Source: Gentiana macrophylla
Taxonomy: Eukaryota; Streptophyta; Magnoliopsida; Gentianales; Gentianaceae
NCBI GenBank assembly: GCA_026214975.1
Contig: CM047810.1
Coordinates: 39,053,280-39,117,279 of the forward strand
Reading direction: 5' to 3'
Length of the DNA stretch: 64,000 nucleotides
A model generated the notes under the pieces. The model had not been told where the DNA came from and ran no database searches. It saw only the letters and a list, made by a program, of their open reading frames with translations. A program made the translations under genes and the position numbers. Of the stretch, positions 56,385-64,000 are shown one piece after another (position 1 is the first letter of the stretch; every line of letters starts with the position of its first letter).

Positions 56385-56994
56385 TTACAACCAAAACCTG
56401 CAACGAAACAGTGAAATACATTACATAATCACCCAAAAATCCTTTTAAGAACACCCCCTTACCTTGATTGTAACCCAAAAGCGATCCAAAAAGAGATTCG
56501 AAAGAAAACAAGCTTGAATCCTTTGATTCCCCAACCTCTAAGAACAATCTACGAACCAAAAATGTAATACTACGATTACTACAATCTTTTACACTATTAA
56601 AACTTAGAAATTTAACAAGAACGATTGAGATTCTGAATTGGGGCTAAAAGAGAAACTTACGAAAACAAGAATTGTTAGTGTCGAAACGTTACCAGTGACG
56701 AGACGATTATTTCCTTCTATTGTGGTCTACACAAAATCTGAACGGATTAGCCTCGAGGTGGAAGATTCCTCTTCCTCTTTTCTTTTCTGCCTAGGTCAAA
56801 CTCCCTCTTTTTTTTCGAAACTGGCGAGTAAAGGTTATGAGAGAATAATATGTTTTATTTCCTTAAATACCAATAATCCATTTTCCTTAATTAAATTCCT
56901 TTTAAAATATTATTGTAGGTTAAACATAAATAGAAAATAAATAAATTTAAAACTCAACCACTATTTTACCCTTCTTAAAAACTTGGGCATTACA
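56385..56994 (-). repeat. Fragment of a Ty3-style LTR
   Basis: It aligns to 38170-38776 of the LTR at 37682-38776: 'aaaaatcc.tttaagaacacc', 'ggctaaaag.gaaa.ttacg', 'aggttaaacataaat', 'ttttacccttctt.aaaa'. It ends 'gggcattaca' where the other ends 'ggaatgttaca'. The inner part next to the PBS is missing on the left. Confidence 0.75.
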
Positions 56995-57859
56995 GATTAC
57001 CCGGCCACAAGTCGTTTCACAATTTCTTGATCCAATTCAAGAACAAATTATGAGTAAGCAATCATTATGATGTTTCCTCTATATAAAAGTGTATTAGTTT
57101 CAGTTTTCGGAATTAAAGACCGGTTCTTTAATTGTTAATGTTTGACGGAATCAGTGCGTCGTTCTCAAATTTGTTATCATCAAAACGACATGTCAAAGAG
57201 GAGACCGATATGAGGTAATTGTCTTCATGTTTCACGTGGTATAAATCCTTTCTTCTTTGTTTAGAGTTCAAATTAGGGTTGAGAAACCCTAGTTTGACGT
57301 TCATCAATTTAATCTTCGTAGAGTGATGTTGTAGATCTAACTAGGTCTACATTTATTTGTTAGATACATTTTTCAGCCGTATGAAAAGTGCTGAATTTTT
57401 TTAGATCATGTTTAGCAAACCGACACCGAGGTAGGGAGGTCTTCCGTCAATACAACATTTTAATTTAATTACTTTTTATCGTTTTCAATACTTCATTTGC
57501 TAAATTTCAACGTCTGTGTTGTAGGGCTGCATAATTGGGTATTTTTCATATAAAACCAGAGCAGCATGGATAGGCTGGGTCGGTTTCCCAACCAACCCTG
57601 TAGGGAAACCGACCGAGCTGATCATTCTGGCTCGATTTGCTGATTGTATTGTGTTACAGTATATTCTTTTATGCAATTCTGCAATTTTTCTTCTATTTTG
57701 TTCGAGGATCAATGCACTAAGTATATCTTTGTTGTTAGAACGGGTAAGTAGATTGGGGGTTCTATGTTTGGGGTTATATTAGTTTGATTAGATGAACTTG
57801 TTGGTAAAATGTATCATGTGTGAAGTGATTTACAGAATAAATCCATAATTCATGGATGT
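56995..57859. other. Unassigned stretch with promoter-like motifs and a hairpin
   Basis: No coding frame of note. It holds a G-box CACGTGG (57233-57239), an adjoining tataaatcc (57240-57248) and a telo-box aaaccctag (57284-57292), in that order on the plus strand. It also holds a perfect 12-bp inverted repeat at 57578-57614. It may be part host sequence and part LTR of element 5, whose inner end is not fixed. Confidence 0.4.
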
Positions 57860-59004
57860 AATTAAGGAATAATAGATGCAGAAAATAAATAACTCGAAAG
57901 TAAATCCATTTTATTAAGTAGATCCAATAAAATAAAGCTATTACAGTATAGATCTGGCTCGAAACAAAGGAAAAAATAAAATACAATTCATAAATAAAGG
58001 ACTATAGATCAAACCGAGACAAGTATGTTACTCTTTCCTTAAGACATATTGCTCCGGTATGGTGCCCACGGTAGTAGCAATTGCCTCCCAAGATACAAAG
58101 ACATACGTCTTGGATTGAGAGGCAATTCAACAATCCATGGTCCGGCGAACTTACAAAGCGCTCCGACTTCTCTTCGACTCAAGATCTAGAACTATATGCT
58201 TGACACTTTGTAGTGGAAGACATAAGAGAAAAATGAATGCGCAAACCTTCATCCATGGGGTTTTTTATATAGTGGAAAGGAGGAGGCAATGTTCGAATAT
58301 CATTGGCCGAGACACATCATCGGAGTCGGCCAACTTTACCCCTTGGAAAAGTTATTCTGACCGACTCTACACGTTGCTTAACTGACTCAGACATCTTCTA
58401 TGATTGGTCGGATGATTTAATCGCTTCGACTTTCCCTAAAAAAGCTAATTACGGTCAAATTAATTAATTTCGAACCGACTTAATCACCCTCGCTTCCACA
58501 CTATTCTGGAACTTTCCAACCGCCTCAAAATTAATTATTAATTAAGAATTAATTTTTGGTTAATTTAATAAATAAATTTTGTCCAAAAAAATTAATAACA
58601 ACATCCGAACCGGGCTCGAGCTCGAGCCGGACGGGCGGCGGAGGCACTCGCGGGGAATTATGTAAGTCCTTCCTCCTGCACAAAAGTGCTTTGCCCCTTA
58701 GGGCACATCTATAAGAGCCAAACTAGCTCTTATTACTTGAGCTCACATCCCTCAAGTTGCCAATGTGGGAGATTGGGTTGAGGTCCCCCCCTTCAACTCC
58801 TATCTCCTACACATTTTAACCAACTTTATGCATTAATTTATCATTCACCCGATATCCGAATCGAGTGATTCCAAAGCCAAACATCATCTACTATGTGAGT
58901 AGAATTTTTAGACTTAATAAGCTCCCGATGAATCACACTGGAACGTATCCTAAATTCATGCTAAAGTTGACCGTTTCAACCCATTTCATGGGATATCTCC
59001 AACA
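57860..59004 (-). repeat. 3' LTR of copia element 5 (inner end approximate)
   Basis: The outer end is firm: plus 'ggatatctccaaca' at 58991-59004, so the minus strand begins TGTTGGAGATATCC, preceded by a G-rich PPT (minus CATGTGGGGGGG at 59005-59016). A TATA box on the minus strand, CACTATATAAAAAACC, lies at about 58262-58277. The other end could lie anywhere between about 57800 and 57870. A perfect 16-bp palindrome is at 58613-58628. Confidence 0.7.
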
Positions 59005-59548
59005 CCCCCCCACATGAATGAAAATTAATGCAAATGCAAATGCAGACTCAAAAGAGAAGTCAGACGGAAAAATATTGCATCAGGAGAGGTAGCTTCTGGC
59101 CTTGAACCTGCCTTAGTGAAGTACTATCGGATTTACTTGGCTAATTAGTGAACTAGGTCTTGAATTGTTCTACATTTAATGTAAACAAAGACAATAGCAC
59201 TCACACAATATTTCCCCTAGCACCTTTCGGTTCTCATGGTTGTGTCCATCTTGGCCTTGGACAACACTTGGTTTCAGAAAGAGCATTAGAGAATTCAAGC
59301 CTCAAAATTCTCACAGAAGCGGCCACACTTCACACTCACATAGGTGACCTCATATCAAGGGTATTCTTCCCTACCCCATTTTAATATCAAGATATAGAAA
59401 TCATTAAAAGCATTGCTTAACCTCACTCCCTCTGCAGACAACACTTTTATTCTCTCAGAGTGGGTAAGTGCTAGACTTTTCATTATAACTTAGTTGTCTA
59501 TTTTGAACCATGATCTTGGGATCTCGAGTCAGCATGGTTGGGTTTCCA

Positions 59549-60216
59549 TTACAAGGAATCATGCGTAGTAAGCTTCAGTCCTATTCCAATTGTCAATATT
59601 GAAATCTGATCTCTAGCTAAACCTTTTGAAAGAGAATCCACAAGATTCTCCTTCGATCTTATATAATCGATGGAAATCACACCATTAGAGATCAATTTTT
59701 CAATGGTATTGTATCTACGGCGTATGTGTTGAGACTTATCATTATACATACTACTCTGTGCCCTTCCTTTAGCCGACTGACTATCATAGTGTATGCTGAT
59801 AGCAGACACAGGGGCCAACATGGAATATCCTCTAGGAAATTCCTAAGCCATTCAGATTCTTCTCCAGCCTTATCTAAGGCTATAAACTCAGCTTCCATTG
59901 TGGAGAGATCTATGCACGTTTGTCTTATAAACTTCCAGGGCACAGCAGCGCCACCAAACGTGAATAAGTATCCACTGAAGGACTTCAAATCTTTTGTATC
60001 GGATATCCAGTTGGCATCAAAATATCCTTCTAATACTATTGGATATCTTGTATATCGTAATCCCAGACTCATAGTGTACTTCATGTACCTCAACAAACTA
60101 TTTAAGGCTTTCCAATGATTTTGGTATGGATTACTCGTGAACCTACTCAGTTTATTCACCTCACCTGCTAAGTCTAGTCGTGTACAGTTGGTTATGTACA
60201 TCAGACTTCCAATCAC
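59549..60216 (-). pseudogene. Element 5 pol, RNase H
   Basis: The segment at 60216-59692 carries '[20 protein letters not shown]', '[14 protein letters not shown]', '[15 protein letters not shown]' and '[20 protein letters not shown]'. The frame then shifts to 59821-59549 with '[19 protein letters not shown]', '[13 protein letters not shown]' and 'KENLVDSLSKGLARDQ', the usual copia end. One frameshift near 59810 and another at the RT join. Confidence 0.92.
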
Positions 60217-60986
60217 TAGAGATATCTCAGTTGATCCACAAGTTCACCTCTATTCTTGGCTAAGTGCATACTTAGGTCAAGCGGAGTGCTCACTGGGCTT
60301 TCATCAAAGGGATTAAACCTTTTCAAGACAGACTCAATATAATGAGTCTGTGATAACACAAGTCCATTGGATACTCTAGAGATCTTAATCCCTAGTATCA
60401 CATCTGCAACTCTCAAGTCCTTCATATCGAAGTTCCTTGTCAACATCTTCTTAATATTCATGATGATATCATGAGTACTTGCCATTATTAGCATGTCATC
60501 CACATATAGACATACTTTCACATAGGCATTAGGTGTGTTCTTAATATAGACACATTTATCACACTCGTTAATCTTAAATCCATTTGACAACATAACATTG
60601 TCAAATATGACATGCCACTGCTTTGGTGCTTGTTTAAGCCCATACAATGACTTAACGAGTCTACACACCTTGCTCTCTTGCCCTGGAACAACAAACCCCT
60701 TGGGTTGTTTCATGTAAATCTCTTCTTCCAACTCACTGTTCAAGAAGGCAGTCTTCACATCCATTTGATGGTTTTCCAGGTTATTAACTGCATCTATAGC
60801 AATGAGAACCCTTATAGAAGCAATTATCGTAAATGGTGAGTAGGTATCAAAGAAGTCAAGGCCTTCTTTCGGTCGGAACCCTTGGGCCACCAACCTAGCC
60901 TTGTACTTATCGATAGAACCATCAACCTTTAACATCTTCTTGAAGATCCACTTGCACCCAAGTAGTTTATTTCCTGGTGGAATCAA
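60216..60986 (-). pseudogene. Element 5 pol, reverse transcriptase
   Basis: 256 open codons: 'GCKWIFKKMLKVDGSIDKYK', 'HQMDVKTAFLNSELEEEIYM', '[12 protein letters not shown]', then YVDD at 60495-60506 in 'CLYVDDMLIMAS' and 'ILGIKISRVSNGLVLSQTHY'. The catalytic Asp residues are all present. This is the cleanest copia RT on the minus strand. Confidence 0.95.
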
Positions 60987-61690
60987 CCAACTCCCTAGTG
61001 TGGTTTTGCATGATGGATTCTATTTCACTATTTATAGCTTCTTTCCAGAAAGGAGATTCTAGAGTAAACATTGCCTCAACAAATGTCTTGGGTTCGTTTT
61101 CTACCATATAGGTCAGAAAATTAGGACCAATGGACTTTGAAGTCCTAGCCCTCTTACTATGACGAGGTTCCTCAAGTTCTTGAGGAACACCATCTTCTTC
61201 AGACTCATAAATCCGCTTGCTCATGCTTGCTTCTTGTTTCTCTTTTTCCTTATAGGGAAAGATATCCTCAAAGAACACAACATTCCTAGACTCGATGATG
61301 ACATTTTCATGTACATCAGGGACGTCTGATATGTGTACCCGAAACCAATAGGCACTACTATTGAGAGCATATCCAATAAATATACAACCAATGGTTTTTG
61401 GCCCTATCTTCACTTGCTTTGGTGTAGGTATTTCGACCTTAGCCAAACACCCCCACACTTTCATGATTTTGTAGTTAGGCTTGTGACCCTTCCACAATTC
61501 ATACGGGGATTCATCATTTTTCTTAGAAAGGATTGTACTAAGAATAGAAATCGCTGAGAGGATAGGTTCCCCCACATGTTTTGAGGTAAAACCGAACTAA
61601 TCAACATAGCATTCATCTTCTCTTTCAGAGTTTGGTTCTTGCGCTCAGCAATACCATTTGATTGAGGAGTATATGGTGCTTTCGTTTGAT
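60967..61690 (-). pseudogene. Element 5 pol, integrase C-terminal half
   Basis: 'TPQSNGIAERKNQTLKEKMN' (third catalytic residue region) at about 61675-61615 is followed, in the frame at 61575-60967, by 'KNDESPYELWKGHKPNYKIM', 'CIFIGYALNSSAYWFR' and a basic linker ('RHSKRARTSKS') before RT. The first two catalytic Asp residues are missing because the element is truncated. Confidence 0.92.
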
Positions 61691-63081
61691 GAATGGGCTT
61701 TTGTATGCATTTTTCTTCTTTCAAAAGTACTGCACCGATGGCTTCATTACCAACAGCTAAGTATAAAAACAATGTCTATTTATAAGGAGAAATGAGCATT
61801 GGAAATTCATAAGCTTTGAGTTCGTCAGATTCTTTTTAGAATTCCTCGTCCCACTAGAAATTTTTTATGCTTTTCAGTATTCGGAAAAATGGAAAAGCTA
61901 GTTTTATTGGTTTGGACAGATATCTCCTCAATGCGGCTATCCTTCCATTCAGTGTTTGCACCTCCTTTACACTTTTGGGTGGATACATGTTCAGGAGTAT
62001 ATCTATTTTGTCCGGATTTGCCTTTATTCCTTTTTTGGATTTCATATACCCTAGGAATTTTTCGGACCGGACTCCAAAAGTGCACGTTTTTTAGGGTTGA
62101 AGACATGTTGTAAATTCTTTAGATAGTCTACCAATGACATGATTTGTATCAAGAGATCGTCCACACGGACTTTTTTGTTTTTCCCGATCTAATTTTTTAA
62201 AATCCTGCCGAAAAGCCGCTGATATGTTGCGCCTGTGTTATTTAGGCCGAACGGCATGGAGATGTAGCAAAACATACCGATCTCTATGATGAAGGAGGTC
62301 TTCTCTACATTCTCTTATGCCATCTTGATCTAATAGTAACCTTTATAAGTATCAAGAAAATAGAAATCTTTGAATGCAATTGTTGAATCCACGAGGTCAT
62401 CTATTAGTGAGACATGGTAATAGTCTTTTTGACATGATTTGTTGAGGTCAGTAAAGTCTATGTACATCCGTTGTCTATTATTTGGTTTTGGTACCATGAT
62501 AGGATTAGACAATCATATTTGATATAAGATTCCCAAAGGCTTCTAGCAATTTCGTGACCTCCTCTTTGACCGCTTCCTTCCATTCTGAAGTGAAGTGACG
62601 CTTTTTCTCTCATTTCAAAAGTTGGCTTCCGGAGAAACCACACAAGCTTATTTTCCTTAATACTTTGGAATCGGAGAAAATGGTAGCTAGTTCCGGATTC
62701 CCTTCAGAAGCAGGGTCCTCTTTTAAAACTAGTGTATCTCACTAGCCACTTTTTGACAGATTTGAATGGGGAAGGGAAATGAGGTGACATCAAAGGGGGT
62801 TCATCATCGGGTGGTATAACTAGTTTTCGGCTCGGATCAACGTTTAGTGTATGAACTGCCAAGGCGGTGGAAATCCCGAGCATGTTTGAAGCTATCCAAG
62901 CAAATATTTATGTGAACTCTTCAAGCAGATTCTTTAGCCCTTTTTTTTCTGTTGGGGGTATCCATGACCCAATTTGGATAATCTATTCAGGATTTTCTGG
63001 CCATAAACTTACACCTATGTGATATTCAGACCTTAAGCAGGGGCGGATCCATGTGACTCAAAAAGTACGCGATTTGATCAA

Positions 63082-63112
<31 letters not shown>

Positions 63113-63440
63113 TTTAGTATTAAAATTATGTAGCTTTTGTTAAAAAGTGTTGTTTCTTGATAAAAATTGATGTTTTAGACTCAGTGATTCCAATCGAATT
63201 TTTTTTTTTAGATAAAAGATGTAGTTTTAGGCTAATGACACCACCTGGAATAAATTCCTGGATCCGCCAGTGACCTTAAGGATTCTTCTATTTCTGGGAG
63301 GAGATTTTCCATTAGGATCTGCTGAACATGCTACTTTTTCTTCTCTTTAATGTGGCTATGTAGCAGTTTCTAGCGACCCCTGCATCACCTTCAATCTCAA
63401 CCATCCTATCAATGGTAGGGAATTTCGTGCTGTTATGGGC
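61690..63440 (-). pseudogene. Tat-type Ty3 pol fragment (protease linker, RT, start of RNase H)
   Basis: On the minus strand from right to left: a linker region (about 63440-62650), the RT N-terminal part near 62560 ('VTKLLEAFGN'), then 'NPIMVPKPNNRQRMYIDFTD' (62512-62330), a piece with 'MPFGLNNTGATYQRLF' (about 62250-62200), a degenerate catalytic box reading RVDD near 62160, 'KSKKGIKANPDKIDILLNM' and 'TLNGRIAALRRYLSKP' (62045-61854), and 'LYLAVGNEAIGAVLLKEEK' of RNase H (61765-61710). Order and wording match the Tat (Retand/Ogre) branch of plant Ty3 elements. Many stops and frameshifts. Confidence 0.88.
63038..63272. mobile_element. 235-bp hAT-like MITE in the Ty3 fragment
   Basis: Inverted ends CAGGGGCGGATCCA and CACTGGCGGATCCA, flanked by a perfect 8-bp duplication accttaag (63030-63037 and 63273-63280; one further base also matches). 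The interior is AT-rich with T16A14 and T10 runs and no coding. The ends resemble those of the MITE at 28226. Confidence 0.87.
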
Positions 63441-63740
63441 AAGTGATATGACCTGGATTATTTTTGATCTTTGTTGAGGTAGACTTTTGGTCTTCGAGAC
63501 GCGATAGTACTTTTCTTTTGGGATTTTCAGTATTTTCTCAAATGTAATAAATTTACATTTCCGCTTTTAGATTTCCTTTTCTATTCTTAAACATTTAGAA
63601 ATTTTATACCCGAGTTTTGCTTCCGCTTGCTTTAATTTGATACGACGTAGTAGAAACTACGTATAAAGTGAATTTACTTTATTTTATACGTGCGAACGTT
63701 TCATTTCCGGATAAGGACTCGGTGTCCGGAGCAGGCGTTA
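63441..63740 (+). repeat. 3' part of a Ty3-style LTR (left border approximate)
   Basis: It ends 'ggactcggtgtccgg' plus 'agcaggcgtta', matching the inner end of the LTR at 37682 (there complemented: 'gactcggtgtccgggacgg'). It is on the plus strand, opposite to the other two copies. The left end is not defined; it abuts the Tat-type fragment. Confidence 0.65.
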
Positions 63741-63741
63741 A

Positions 63742-63754
63742 TTGGTATCGAGAG
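63742..63754 (+). promoter_or_regulatory. Primer-binding site of a plus-strand Ty3-style element
   Basis: TTGGTATCGAGAG, following the LTR end. It has one inserted or changed base relative to TTGGTATCAGAG at 37669-37680. Confidence 0.7.
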
Positions 63755-64000
63755 AAAGCGCCTTTAGACTTCCTTTCTTTTAAGATAAGCTTCTTTAGAT
63801 CTTTTAGTAACGTCTGGTTTTCTTGATCATCGAGGATGGTGTTCACGAGGACCGGAGCGGGTCGCGAGTCTTCCGTGAGTTCGAGGGAAAGTCCCGCACC
63901 GTTGTAGGGGTGGTGTAGTGAGACCGATACCCTAACCCAAAGCAGAGTTTATCACCACTAACTTCATACGGCGACACCGTCACGAGGTCTCATCGAGCTT
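63755..64000 (+). other. Start of the internal region of a Ty3-style element, cut by the window end
   Basis: The leader is followed by ATG at 63836 and a 23-codon frame ('MVFTRTGAGRESSVSSRESP') that ends at TAG 63905-63907. Its position after a PBS suggests a gag start with an early stop. No domain is long enough to confirm this. Confidence 0.4.

Larger units (their letters stand above)
59005..61690 (-). mobile_element. Element 5: 3' half of a Ty1-copia element
   Basis: Integrase C-terminal half, RT, RNase H and PPT remain. The 5' LTR, leader, gag, protease and first half of integrase are absent. At about 61685-61695 integrase sequence passes directly into Ty3-type RNase H sequence. The stretch 59005-59548 between RNase H and the PPT is untranslated. 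Confidence 0.88.

Overview
This window is intergenic, AT-rich plant DNA, almost certainly from a dicot. It is built nearly entirely from nested and broken LTR retrotransposons. I found no intact host protein-coding gene and no rRNA or cellular tRNA gene. The plant assignment rests on the repeat classes: several Ty1-copia lineages, one with a Sirevirus-like layout, a Tat-type Ty3 pol fragment, hAT- and Mutator-like non-autonomous elements, a tRNA-derived SINE and primer-binding sites matching initiator Met tRNA. The species cannot be named from what is visible.

Region by region. (i) 1-17840: parts of at least three copies of one long-LTR copia family, all on the minus strand. Element 0 (1-5094) is a coding-dead internal region plus its 5' LTR. 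Element 1 (5095-13890) has recognisable but frameshifted gag and pol. A third copy (14197-17840) keeps only its leader and a doubled LTR. A 1055-bp hAT-like element sits in the LTR of element 1, and a scrambled junction with a fragment of another copia pol joins the second and third copies. (ii) 17841-20523 and 37313-38776: an unassigned stretch and a Ty3-style LTR with its PBS, split by a fourth member of the long-LTR copia family (element 2, 20524-37307, flanked by a perfect 5-bp target duplication ACCAT). The 5' LTR of element 2 holds a 165-bp hAT-like MITE, a complete but decayed 7.1-kb copia element with 185-bp LTRs (element 6, 28639-35716) and a 284-bp Mutator-like MITE. (iii) 39518-56209: a SINE-like sequence, then copia element 3 (minus strand), whose protease was split by element 4, an 11.6-kb Sirevirus-like copia on the plus strand (42976-54594). 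Element 4 is the best-preserved element here: gag and pol lie mostly in one frame, and a third, 673-codon ORF lies downstream of pol with one internal stop. (iv) 56210-64000: a Ty3-style LTR fragment, an unassigned low-copy-looking stretch with promoter-like motifs, copia element 5 (minus), an in-frame but accidental junction of element 5 integrase with a Tat-type Ty3 RNase H, a second GGCGGATCC-type MITE, and a plus-strand LTR end with PBS running off the window.

How the pieces relate: nesting gives the relative order of insertion. The Ty3-type element is older than element 2, which is older than element 6 and the two MITEs; element 3 is older than element 4. Elements 0 and 2 share the same decayed internal sequence and are best read as a non-autonomous branch that depended on a coding relative such as element 1. 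All coding regions seen are transposon proteins and all but short parts are interrupted. Positions of diverged boundaries are by-eye estimates; boundaries with a TSD, PBS or PPT are the firm ones.
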